From positions 2,852,001 to 2,916,000 of the forward strand of contig OZ004587.1 of the NCBI GenBank assembly GCA_963924555.1: DNA of 64,000 nt. The letters run 5' to 3'. Position numbers and translations under genes: made by a program. The notes beneath the pieces were generated by a model. That model saw only the letters and a program-made list of their open reading frames with translations, ran no database searches and was not told where the DNA came from. This document shows positions 24,085 through 35,306 of the stretch, in pieces (the stretch's first letter is position 1; each line of letters begins with the position of its first letter). The stretch is from Crambe crambe (Eukaryota; Porifera; Demospongiae; Poecilosclerida; Crambeidae).

Positions 24085-24842
24085 CAGGGGCGTAAGAAGA
24101 TGTTTTCTGGTGGGGGGGGGCTGTGCTGATCCGCATGCTTGCGCATGGGAAAATTTTTTTAGCTGACCACGCCCACTTTCCTTAGCCACACCCATTTTTG
24201 GATACCAGTGTACCATCAACTGGCTCAACAGTTGTGTTGGAAGCAAGATTCGATTGGTAAAGCCCAAAATTGAAACATAATTCCCCAGAACACCGAAGTT
24301 CTACAGTTTGCTATACTTGAGCATCATATGTATTTAATTAAGTTATTGATTGATAGCCACATAATAATTAATCCCAAAATATGATTGATAGCCACTTAAT
24401 AATTAATCTTATTTTTCCCAAAATATTGGTCAGGCCTGGGCCTGACTGGCCTTACCTGTTCCACCACCTATGCAGTGGTGTCAGTGCTTGTGATTGAGGT
24501 CTCTGAAGATGGACCAGCTGCATCATCACTTGCAAATACAATAATTTTTATTTATAATATACATATGCAATCTTACATTGATAGTCAATTTGAGAACTGA
24601 ATTGGAGTGATGAATTCTCCTCTGTGCCATAGTAGAGCCAAGCTAACTGCTGAGTTAGGTGTTACTAATACTTAATTAACCAATATGCAATGTCATCTCA
24701 TTCTGTGATGTTAATACTTATAATAGCTTAATACTTAGTTGACATGCAGCATCTGTTTTGCATATACTAATGCCTATGTGCAGGTACTATTCAGCCCCCC
24801 CCCCCCCCCCCCCCCCCAGCCCCCCTGCTTCTTACGCCCATG
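24085..24842. mobile_element. Non-autonomous relative of the hAT element at 37002-39669
   Basis: The ends are CAGGGGCGTAAGAAG and (reverse) CATGGGCGTAAGAAG, flanked by a perfect 5-bp duplication gaatg (24080-24084 and 24843-24847). The 5' subterminal region (TTGCGCATGGGAAAATTTT, then CCACGCCCACTTT, then AGCCACACCCA) matches the reversed 3' end of the autonomous element. A C23 tract (24795-24817) lies near the right end. No coding frame is supported. Confidence 0.85.
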
Positions 24843-24989
24843 GAATGGTCATGTTCTAAGGAACATTTTGAAACTTGAATCAAGTTCATAATTAATTTGG
24901 TTTTAAAGTTATGACCATTTTTATACCTTGAAATGTGTCGAAATCTAGTTTATTAGCGTATTTCTGTATAGTGGTTTATACTTGCAGGC

Positions 24990-26640
24990 TGGCAAATAGA
25001 ATTCAGTTGGCACACATGGTAAGAGGATCTAGATTATTGAAAGGCTCTGTTGCTATGGCAAAGCGGCATTCATTGGTGGATGCTTCTACACCTATGCCTC
25101 TCAAGAAACCTTGCACCACAGACTGGAGGTTTTGTGTCCTTTATCAAAAGAACACAAAACAGATTTGGAATATCCAGCTAGGTCGTCCAAAGCACCTATT
25201 GGTAGTGGCTACAAATCATTAGCAGAGCACCTCATTCAGTTTCAGATGCATGATTGCATGCCACTAGATAAAAGGCTAGATGATGGAGATGGTATTGAAG
25301 CTATGATGATGAGGCAGCATGCTTGTTGGCATAAAGCATGTCGCGTAATATTTAACCAGAGTGGCTGGAAAAAAGACTTACAGATGTGAAGAATGAGAGG
25401 ATAGGGCTAAGTCACTGCCTATGCAGACTTGTTCTAACAATGAGAGTGTGAGGACAGATGCTTCTTCTGAGATGAATCAGCTGTCTACACAATGCTTTTA
25501 CCTACGATTTCTCTCTTAGCCAAATTGGCACCAAGGTGACATGATTGCCCTTGTCTTATAGCATTGTATAGCAGAGCTAGAAATGCCAGAACTGGGAGTT
25601 GTATTTGAAGGTCATGTTCATACATCAAGATTAAAACTGAGGTTGCTTTCTGGGGAGAAATGTCATTTGATATTGGTGATTCTCTTAAGAAAGCTTGTTA
25701 TCATGACGGTGATAATGATACTACGTATGCATTTGGCACAAACAGCACAAAAGTAGCAAGATAAGAAATGTTCAGCCAAGCCTTTTCGGTACATTCAGTG
25801 AAGAATCCTTGCAAAATGCTGTACCACAGTCATTATTCGCTCTTGTCAGAAGGTACGTCCCAACATAAAGCACCAAACTCAGCTTGTCACTACAGCCAAT
25901 ACAAAAGCATCCTATTACATTTCTCAGCTCCTGATGTTTAACAGTGTCAAACACACACGAGCTCTGCATTCCACTTCTACTGTTTGTCACAGCTCTGAGC
26001 ATTGTTCCAGTTATGTAGCACTGAAACTTCATGCTGTCACACGTACGTATAGTTAGAACCCCAGGAATTTTTCATGCATTTACAGAATGTGATACTATCT
26101 CATCTTTTAGTGGAAGAGGAAAGAGCTTGGAAATTTTGGCAAGTTTTCCTGACATTACTGAAACATTAGAACACCTCCTTTTGATGGAAGCTACATGTAT
26201 TAGTGATTCTGTAATGTCTGTGTTGGAACGATTTGTATAGTGATCAAGTGAGTATCAACAATGCTAGGAAGCAACTGTTCACACAGAAGTTACACAGCTT
26301 AGAGAACTTACCATCAACACAGGCTGCACTTGTACAACATATCAAACAAGCAAGCTATCAAGCAAATTGCTGGAACAGAGCCCTGTGTCCTGCGTCTGGA
26401 TCCTAGTCTTCCATGCCAATAGACTGGGGATGGCAAAAAGACAGTGTGGGATGGAAACCTTTGTGGACTACTGAGTATTCTGAGATTCTGAGTCTTGTCA
26501 TGAGCTCATTCACTGCAGTTGCAAGAAAAGGTGTAGAGGGAAGTATAAATATTTGAAGGCTGCACTGAAGTGTACTCCTCTTTGTTCTTGTTCAGGAACA
26601 TGTTAAAGCTAGCTGTACCATGTTTAAACACAACTTGCAA
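24990..26640 (+). pseudogene. Decayed member of an invertebrate transposon-associated family (WHK-C / CDT-FxGRGK type)
   Basis: Separate frames in order match a family I recognise from cnidarian and sponge genomes as long hypothetical proteins. They are DWRFCVLYQKNTK (about 25125), SLAEHLIQFQ and ACWHKACRVIFNQ (25215-25365), FHAFTECDTISSFSGRGKS (26070-26130), ARKQLFTQK and LPSTQAALVQHIKQASYQA (26260-26370), DWGWQKD (26420), and a terminal Cys cluster (HCSCKKRC, LKCTPLCSCSGTC, 26510-26630). Several frameshifts and stops, and a lost middle, make it non-functional. The biochemical role of the family is unknown to me; its dispersal suggests a mobile element. Confidence 0.7.
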
Positions 26641-26989
26641 CCTACAATATTTCACTAATTCATTTGAACAGAATGAAATATGGATATAATACAAGTACCA
26701 AATTATTTGTTACTTTAATTTGATACCCATATTATGTACATTTGGAAATTTTTTGGTAAAAACAATTTAACCATTAATTTACTCCTAGTAGAGGTCACTA
26801 AAGGTCAAGTTCTGAGGTGGTTCTACATCTAAAAAATAACTTTATTATGTATAGAAACTACATACAAAGTTTCACACTTTTATCGTTAAATGCACATAAC
26901 CTTTAATTTTTTAAGCTAAACAGCTATTACTAACAAGAATGTTCCAATCCTATCTCTCTTTCCCATTCCTCCCGGCATAAAAAATCTAC

Positions 26990-28575
26990 TAAACCACCTA
27001 TGGATAATTTCGCAGCTCGGGTTTCATCAAAATTGGAGGAAGGTGATTTAGGGGTGCTGTATGTATAGCTAGTTCAAATGACTCTCTAGCAGATTTCAGT
27101 GAAGAAACATTGGCGGCTAAACATCCTCCCTCTTATGTTAGTTATAGTCTTCCTGATATACCAGTTGATGTTGTAGACTCCTTCATTCCAGTTTCAAGTC
27201 ACGAGGTGGTAAGGGTTATCCCTATGGGTCATCTGGTGATCCTGATGGTCTGCATCCTCAACATTTGAAGGATATGATTGGATCGGGTTCTGGTGAGGGG
27301 GTGTGGCATTAATTAAAGCTCTTGCTTCTTTTGTCAGCTTAATAATACTGGGAAAAACTCCTGATCATATATGCCCTTTTTTCTTTGGTGCTTCATTGAT
27401 TGCATTGTCCAAAAAAAATGGTGGAATCCACCCTATTGCAGTTGGCTGCACCCTTAGAAGATTAGCAGCAAAGTATGCAGTTTTTAGGATAAAAGACTCC
27501 TTAATAAGTTCAGTGCTGGCTTTTTTTCAGTTTTTGATTGGGTGCTGAATCTGCTGCACATGCATGCAGCACATTTTGCCAGCTGAGCACCTCCTTCTGA
27601 AATTGGATTTTTAAAATGCCCTTAGTAGGAATAAAGATGTTCTGGGCTGTTCATGATATAGCACCACAATTAGTTCTTTCAGCATACAGCTCCCCTTCTT
27701 CACTTTTCTTCGGTGATTTTGTGATAGATTCATGTGAAGGTGTGCAGCAAGGTGATCCATTAGGCCCTTTACTATTCTGCCTTACTATTAATTCTATAGT
27801 GCCAGAATTAAACTCAGATTTTTGTCCTCTCTATCTTGATGATGTTACTCTAGGTGGTTCCTTTGCTGATATTGTACATGATTTTAGGAGAATCTCAGAA
27901 TTAGCAGCCAATCTTGGTTCATATCTCAATCGTAGCAAATCAGAAGTGATATGTAAAGACCATTCCACTTTGGGGGCTCCTTTGGTGGAAATTCCTGGTC
28001 TCTCTGTTGTGCATCCAGATTTTGCAACTTTACTTGGTTCTCCAATTGGTAGTCATGAAGGGGTTGATAAAGAAATCAAGATTCAGTTAGAGGCTTTGAA
28101 GACAATGGGAGAACGGCTCTGTCACCTTAGAGCTCATGACATTTTTAGTCTTCTCCATCATGCCTTTTCTATCCCTAAACTCCTGTATATCCTTTGTTCC
28201 TCTCCTTGCTTTTCTTCTTTTTTGTCTAACTTTGATGAGTTGCAGAGAGATTTAGTATCTGAGATCTTGAACGTTACTCTTAGTGACAATGCATGGACTC
28301 AGGCATCACTTCCTGTGAGGTCTGGGGGACTTGGTATTAGAAGAGCAGAGCAGTTAACACCTTCTGCCTTTTTGGCATCGGCTATACTGCTTGTTATGAT
28401 CTTATCAAGCAAATTCTCCCAGCTGGTTTTTGTGACCTGAACTATGATTTGCTTCCATCTGTCCTTAGAGTATGGAGTCAGGGTAGTGGTAATCCTCCAC
28501 CAACTGTCCCAGACTCTTTTCTGCAGAAGTCCTGGGATAAACATTTGGTTCAAGCCACACTAAACCAAGATTAAG
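26990..28575 (+). pseudogene. Decayed non-LTR-type reverse transcriptase
   Basis: The pieces in order are DPDGLHPQHLKDMIG (27240), ALSKKNGGIHPIAVGCTLRR (27393-27460), GVQQGDPLGPLLF (27740), the active-site box PLYLDDVTLGG (27827-27858), LNRSKSEVIC (27928) and IPKLLYILCSSPCF (28170). At the end are QASLPVRSGGLGIRRAEQ and a reading shift near 28385, followed by about 60 more codons. The longest open piece is 27616-28440. Stops and frameshifts before 27600 and the shift at 28385 show it is dead. The catalytic box is YLDD, as in the LINE-like family seen in corals and sponges. No endonuclease part is visible. Confidence 0.8.
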
Positions 28576-29202
28576 TTTTAGTGCTCTATTCTCTGGAATG
28601 ACAAGCAGTGACTTTGTACTTATGGATTCATGCATGGTTGCAGGTCCATGATGCTGGATCTTTAGTGCTTTTTGTTGGAGATAAGAAGTCAGACTGTTAG
28701 CTACTTAGGAGTGACCATTTAGCTAAACTGTTCAGAAAATATTCCATTCACTGCATGTGCTAACTAGAAATCCTTAGATATGCTAGCTATAGACGAATCG
28801 AAACTCTCTCTAGAGTAACTTGCACTGCTGTAGAACATAGCTAGCTAGAATCCTAACATATACATAATAATGCCACTTTTTGTCTTAAATCTTAAAGAGC
28901 TGCCTTATGTTAGTCTCTTCCACTTCACTCTTCTAATGTATATAATACATACAGTTTGCCCATGAATGTGCCGGTGCCATTCATCCCAACATAAAAGACA
29001 GCTAGCTAGTGAGAAATACACCTTTTGTTACCTGACTATCCTTTTTTCACAAAAGAAGTATATGCATGTTTCAAAATTAACTCACTGGCACCCCCATTGT
29101 TTTAGCATCAGGAAACTACCCTGTAGAGTCAATTGGCTTCATCATCTGGAAGTTCACTTCTCCATGTTGGATGCTCAATAATTAGATCAATTTATTATAT
29201 AC
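28576..29202. other. Intergenic, nothing recognised
   Basis: AT-rich DNA with many AGCTA words. Small frames (28966-29318) have no domain. Confidence 0.4.
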
Positions 29203-29325
29203 AAGAATTTGATTCGATTTCTTTCCTGCTGGGTGAGAAGGACTTGACCTTAACCATGACAGTAATGTTGACGATAATGGTCTCCATAAAATTTTGTTCA
29301 GGGAATGGACCGGGATAGTGATCTG
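29203..29325 (-). pseudogene. Orphan fragment of a Calx-beta exon
   Basis: The block gatttctttcctgctgggtg, aaggacttgacc, taatgttgacgataatggtctcca and ttcagggaatgg matches 42160-42265, the second-half exon of the ninth Calx-beta domain in the gene at 41262-51862, in the same orientation. Indels break the frame. It shows that Calx-beta sequence was copied to a site about 13 kb away. Confidence 0.75.
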
Positions 29326-29491
29326 GAAGAAATTTAGGTCATTACTTTTTCATTCTCAATAGAATTCCAGTTTGGGGCAGTTCTTAGAACATCATAATGA
29401 TAGCTTAATATACTGGTAAAGCTGCATGGTAGTCTGCAGATAGTGCTGTTAGCTAGTAATCTGGCTGGTAATCCTGCTAAAGCTGCACTTA

Positions 29492-29566
29492 TACTGCACA
29501 CCATTTTGTCCCAATACGCACACTGTTTTGCTTTTGGTGTGTGTATTGGGACAGTTTAATGTGCAG
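29492..29566. repeat. Compact hairpin-forming inverted repeat
   Basis: Arms ACTGCACA..GTCCCAATACGCACAC and GTGTGTATTGGGAC..TGTGCAGT face each other across about 13 bp. It may be a tiny MITE or a structured site. The corresponding region before astacin copy 2 does not show it. Confidence 0.65.
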
Positions 29567-30781
29567 TACACGCTTTCATTTTTGCAGTGATGATAATAGG
29601 TAGCTAATGGCCCTGTGCTACGTATATAGTATACTCAAATGGAACCTCATGATACTAATAACATAACCACAAACCATTCACTGCAACATACATATAGCTG
29701 GGATCATTGAGTATAGCAAGGATGTAATTGTACCCTTCTGCACTGAGACTGCTTGTCTCAACACTCACCAGGAAAACTTGATAGTGATGAATAGCTGTGC
29801 TGTGTACCATATGGTGTTTCTTGATCATGCTCTCATCACCACAAACTACTTAATTATCACCACAAACCAAGACAAAAAGAAAAATCTGCTAATTAAGTTT
29901 GATTTTCTGATTTGAGCCTCTGTCCTCCAGCCTGGGGTGCAATAGATGATTTCCTTTATCCCAAATTATAAACGATAACCAAATTTTAAGACCTCACTTT
30001 TAAACCAAAAAACATTGATCGGTAGACTGATTGCTACTTGACAATCTGGTGTTATTTGACTCTCCTAAGTATAGTTTTGTGTGTAACACATTTTTGCCAG
30101 CTTTGTAGCTAGCTACATGGTGAACAGCTCTGTCCTCCTCTGACCACTGCAGCAGCTTTGTGGGAGAGTTTTCTGAAATTGGGATGTTGAGATGCCTATA
30201 AAAATATGTATGCCATATTAGCACTGTGATTGAGTGGTCAAAATGTGTGTCTACTGTTTGACTCTCAGTTTGTGGCATATCCAAAATGGTTCACTAAAAA
30301 AATTAATATAAGGACTCTGCGCAGACTGCATGTCTCAGGAAAACATGATAGTGTTTCTTGATTGTGCAGTTATAGGTCACCACAAACCTCTGTTTGAGTC
30401 CTCCTCGACAACCACGCCAGCCCTTAATTGAAAATTAATGGGTCAATTACCACAGATCAATAAAACATATTTGAGGGACTTTTATGATCTCATTAATTTT
30501 TAATTAATGGTTGCACCAGGCTGGTGTGGCTGTTGAGGACTCAAACAGAGGTTTGTGGTGACCTAACTGCACGATCAAGAAACATCATACCACACTATCG
30601 TGTTTTCCTGAGACATGCAGTCTCAGTGCAGAAGGATATTATGTCCTTGTATTAATTTTTCAGTGAACCATTTCAGATATGCAAAAATTTGACACACACG
30701 AAACTATACTACTGAGTATAAGTGATGCATGTTTTTTGGTTTCAAAAGTTATGACTGATTATTAGGTATTTTCCAAATCAG
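29567..30781. other. 5' flank of astacin copy 1, duplicated at 35590-36395
   Basis: Blocks such as ctgcactgagactgcatgtc and gaatagctgtg recur in the flank of copy 2 and also twice within this flank in opposite orientation (29740-29830 against 30540-30640). The flank is itself built of inverted repeats. No gene is seen; the small minus-strand frame at 30000-30284 has no domain. Confidence 0.55.
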
Positions 30782-30789
30782 TATAAAAG
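30782..30789 (+). promoter_or_regulatory. TATA box of astacin copy 1
   Basis: TATAAAAG lies 47-54 bp before the ATG at 30836 and is conserved before copy 2 (36396-36403) in the context cagtataaaagcaactc. Confidence 0.65.
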
Positions 30790-30835
30790 CAACTCCTTTG
30801 ACTTGCAACACTAGCCACCGAAGCAACTAGCTAAA

Positions 30836-32294
30836 ATGCAACATCTAAGAATTATAGCATTCATCACTCTCTTAGCAACAGTAACCAAAGCATCATTGGA
30901 GCTTCCTTCTAAGGATCAAATAGACAACCTTGAAAAGAAAAATGGAAGTCTTAACACATCCCAAATTTTGGAGCCTGCTGAAAGCCATTTAGATGATCCT
31001 AATTATTTTGAAGGAGATTTGATTGTTTCACCAGAGACTATTGAAGCCTACTATGGAAAGCCAAATCAAACTGCTGTAAGTAACTACAGTGAAATTAATG
31101 GCAATCCTATAGTTTCAACTTTGATGATGTGTAGCTATAACCTTCATGTCAATCGCTTGCCCCACTAATGCATGATGACTTTCCCTCATTTACAATGTTA
31201 TGTAGCTATCTGCCCAACATTTTAACACAGGCACTAAAAACTCTAGTAATTAGCTAGCTATGCACAATTTTAATTATGGTAACACTCTATCATATATGTA
31301 GAATGAACGGGGCAAGAGAGCTGTCACAAGTAATAGGAACCTGCTGTGGCCAAGAGGGATAGTTTACTATACGTATGACTCCACCATTGACACTGCCACA
31401 CAGAGAATCATCCTGGGAGCCATTCGTGAGATAGAACGTGCAACATGCTTGCAGTTTCGACGTAGTTCTACAAGTGGTAACCTTATCGTATTCACTGGTT
31501 CTGGCACTGGTTGTACATCACGTTTAGGAAGAAGTGGAGGAAGGCAGCTGATAACATTACCAGGTACATGTGGAACTCACAGAATAGTCCTCCATGAGAT
31601 ATGCCATGCACTTGGAATGTGGCATGAACAGAGTCGACCTGATAGGGATCTTTATGTGCAAGTCTTGAATGAAAATATTAAAATGAATAAACGGGATCAG
31701 TTTAGCAAAAGACTTCCATCTGAGATTGATCACTATCGACAAGGATACGATTATGCTTCTGTCATGCATTACGAAATAAATGCATTTTCTGTGAATGGCA
31801 AAGATACTTTGAGAAGGCGTACTACTAACTTAGCTAATTCAGCTTATATAAGACAGGGTCAACCAAATATAGGCAGGGTAAACCGCTTAAGTGCCAGTGA
31901 CATCATTCAACTGAATCGAATGTATGGATGTACGAGAGGAAGACTGCGTTTCTATGCTCGCCATGGTATCAATCTACAAGATAGAGATGGATGGTTTGCT
32001 GGTAGAAGTGATCCTTATGTCCGAGTGATTGCTTACAGCAACTTTGGTTATTCAAAACGTCTACAAACACGGCATGATCAAGGTGATCAGAGTCCAGAAT
32101 GGAACCAATGGCTGGACTTTGGCATAGACAGCTGGACAAGGTTCACTGTCCAGGTTTTTGATCGTGATGTCGGGAGAGATGACTCACTCTCAAGCACAAC
32201 CACCTACTACCTCAATACACACATCTCACAGAGAAATGTATGCAAGAACTGTAATCGTGGCCACATCTATTTCGACTATTTCTTTCAACCTTGA
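30836..32294 (+). CDS. Secreted astacin metalloprotease with C-terminal C2 domain (copy 1)
   Basis: Two exons (30836-31075 and 31302-32294, phase 0) give 410 residues. Residues 1-19 are a signal peptide. The propeptide has the FEGD motif (58-61), whose Asp blocks zinc in astacin zymogens. GKR-AV (84-88) is a likely proprotein cleavage site. The catalytic domain carries HEICHALGMWHEQSRPDRD (zinc His178, His182 and His188, general base Glu179) and the Met-turn SVMHY (Met235, Tyr237). Residues about 290-410 form a C2-type domain (DRDGWFAGRSDPYV, then FTVQVFDRDVG), probably binding calcium or phospholipid. It should act outside the cell on matrix or secreted substrates. C2 is an unusual partner in place of the common EGF/CUB domains. 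Confidence 0.92.
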
Positions 32295-32327
32295 TGGCAG
32301 TTTTTCTCCCTAACATTATAGCTAAGT

Positions 32328-32333
32328 AATAAA
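32328..32333 (+). terminator. Polyadenylation signal AATAAA
   Basis: AATAAA lies 34 bp after the stop codon of astacin copy 1. Copy 2 has lost the exact hexamer in the matching place. Confidence 0.6.
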
Positions 32334-32745
32334 GTGATTATTATTGATTTTATAAAATTTCGTTGCTTTCGTTGTCAAGTGCAACAATAAAAATTCAGCA
32401 TGCAAACTCTAATATGTACATGTCTTATTAGTAACACCTCAAACTTTTTATAATTACAAGTATAATTACGACGATAGGGTTGTCACGAAGGATCACACCA
32501 GCTAGCATCCAGTTGCCTATGAGAAAAGAAACTATTTGCATGCACCATAATAATTTTCAAAGATGTAGCTACAATCATCATTGTATAGCTGATTTTCTGA
32601 GTGGACTTCTCACTGCAATAATTACAAATAGTTCTATGAACAAATTAACACCAGTTGAAAAAGTCTTTTAGTGAATCTCTGTCAAATAGCTCAGAAAGTT
32701 AATTGAAGCATGTTTTTCTAGCTATGGTTCATATATCAGAAATAT

Positions 32746-35298
32746 ACGGTGGCCCATAAGGGCCATGTCAAAGTAAGATTTTTCAATTTCCAAACTGAAT
32801 ATTTCTATTTTCTGAAATGAGTATTTCTAAAATGCACATTTCCAAAATGCGTATTTCCAAAATGCAAAATGTCTAGCTACAATTCCACTACACGGTGGAA
32901 CCATACTTTGCCACTTACCTAGGCTAGCTATACATGAATAATTTTAGCCAGATAAATGGCTACTAAGCTAAAGCTACAAGTGCATATTAGTTGGAGGGTG
33001 TGGTCTCATTCAGTGTAGTTTTTTTAGAGTGATCCTGAAGAGTATGAAGGCTAGGCTTGCTGGAAAAGTGTTACACGATTCTATGTAGCTATATAGGTGG
33101 AATTTGAAAAAGCTTGTATGCATGCTGCCTAGCTAGCTGCATGTAAGTTCATGTTTGGATCACTCTGTTTCTAATTATGTTGCTCACTCCTCTGCATTAA
33201 ATATAATTTTATAAGGATACAGTTTAAGTGTGCCATCTACCCACTCCTCTGCATAGACAGCAAGCTATATAGCTAGCTATAGTCTTTGCTATTTCCAATC
33301 TTGCCATTTCCAATCTTACCATGAAGAGCAAAATAGCAAGATTGAAAATGAAATGGTAGCTAGCTAGCTAAGATTGAAAATAACAAGATTGGAAATGGTA
33401 AGATTGGAAATGGCAAGATTAGAGATAGCAAGAATGGAAAAGTTCACTTTGCAAACTAGCATAATAGCTAATATTATGTGGAGGAGTAAGCAACATTTAG
33501 AAAGAGAGTGATTGAACTACGGTGGCCCATAAGGGCCATGTCAAAGTAAGAATTTTCAATTTCCAAACTGAACATTTCTATTTTCTGAAATGAGTATTTC
33601 TAAAATGTACATTTCCAAAATCGATAAGACATGCATGCACATAGCTAGATAGTAATTGATAGGTAGTCTTGTTGGGTATACCAATTTATAGAGACTATAG
33701 GCAATGCAGCCTCCCCTGGATACTAGGTTTATGCATATAACTACTAATTAACATGACTAAAAATGTTTATCTATAATGCATCAACTGAAAGATTTCAGAT
33801 AGGTAAAGTGTTATCAACCTAAGCTTTGTTTCTGTTGTTCCTTTGAGATCATAAATAGCTATATAGATAGCTAAATCTACCTAGGCTACATGGCTATACA
33901 TCAATGGCAATCTACCCAACTCAGGCTCAAATTAATAGGCTAGTTGGAGGGTGTGGTCACATTCAGTTGATGATTTTATGTAGGTTGGAGTGTTTTGAAA
34001 AGCTTGTGTGCCTAAGTTCAATCACTCTCTTTCTAAATGTTGCTTACTCCTCCACATAATATTAGCTATTATGCTAGTTTGCAAAGTGAACTTTTCCATT
34101 CTTGCTATCTCTAATCTTGCTATTTCCAATCTTACCATTTCCAATCTTGTTATTTTCAATCTTAGCTAGCTAGCTACCATTTCATTTTCAATCTTGCTAT
34201 TTTGCTCTTCATGGTAAGATTGGAAATGGCAAGGTTGGAAATACGTAGCAAAGACTATAGCTAGCTATATAGCTTGCTGTCTATGCAGAGGAGTGGGTAG
34301 ATGGCACACTTAAACTGTATCCTTATAAAATACAGAGGAGTGAGCAACATGATTAGAAACAGAGTGATCCAAACATGAACTTACATGCAGCTAGCTAGGC
34401 AGCATGCATACAAGCTTTTTTCAAATTCCAACCTATATAGCTACATAGAATTGTGTAACACTTTTCCAGCAAGCCTAGCCTTCATACTCTTCAGGATCAC
34501 TCTAAAAAAACTACACTGAATGAGACCACACCCTCCAACTAATATGCACTGGTAGCTTTAGCTTAGTAGCCATTTATCTGGCTAAAACTATTCATGTATA
34601 GCTAGCCTAGGTAAGTGGCAAAGTATGGTTCCACCGTGTAGTGGAATTGTAGCTAGACATTTTGCATTTTGGAAATGCACATTTTGGAAATGTGCATTTT
34701 AGAAATACTCATTTCAGAAATAGAAATATTCAGTTTGGAAATTGAAAAATCTTACTTTGACATGGCCCTTATGGGCCACCGTATTGAACTTAGGCACACA
34801 AGCTTTTCAAAACACTCCAACCTACATAAAATCATCAACTGAATGTGACCACACCCTCCAACTAGCCTATTAATTTGAGCCTGAGTTGGGTAGATTGCCA
34901 TTGATGTATAGCCATGTAGCCTAGGTAGATTTAGCTATCTATAGCTATAGCTATTTATGATCTCAAAGGAACAACAGAAACAAAGCTTAGGTTGATAACA
35001 CTTTACCTATCTGAAATCTTTCAGTTGATGCATTATAGATAAACATTTTTAGTCATGTTAATCAGTAGTTATATATGCATAAACCTAGTATCCAGGGGAG
35101 GCTGCATTGCCTATAGTCTCTATAAATTGGTATACCCAACAAGACTACCTATCAACTACTATCTATGTGCATGCATGTTTTCAGAATCTTATCGATTTTG
35201 GAAATGTACATTTTAGAAATACTCATTTCAGAAAAATAGAAATGTTCAGTTTGGAAATTGAAAATTCTTACTTTGACATGGCCCTTATGGGCCACCGT
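32746..35298. mobile_element. Outer MITE of a nested pair (8-bp target duplication)
   Basis: The ends are inverted repeats of about 32 bp beginning ACGGTGGCCCATAAGGGCCA. The flanking 8-bp duplication agaaatat (32738-32745 and 35299-35306) is perfect. Without the inner insertion the element is about 1.28 kb and non-coding. Subterminal repeats of the type TTTCcAAAATGCRYATTTC line the ends, as is common for hAT-like elements. The 8-bp duplication fits hAT, P or Zisupton-type elements; superfamily not settled. Confidence 0.9.
33519..34782. mobile_element. Inner MITE, same family, inserted in opposite orientation
   Basis: A 1,264-bp element with the same ACGGTGGCCCAT ends and its own perfect 8-bp duplication attgaact (33511-33518 and 34783-34790). 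Its sequence is the reverse complement of the outer element, so the two together form a palindrome of about 2.5 kb. The order of arms is A, B, A-reversed, B-reversed. Confidence 0.9.
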
Positions 35299-35306
35299 AG
35301 AAATAT

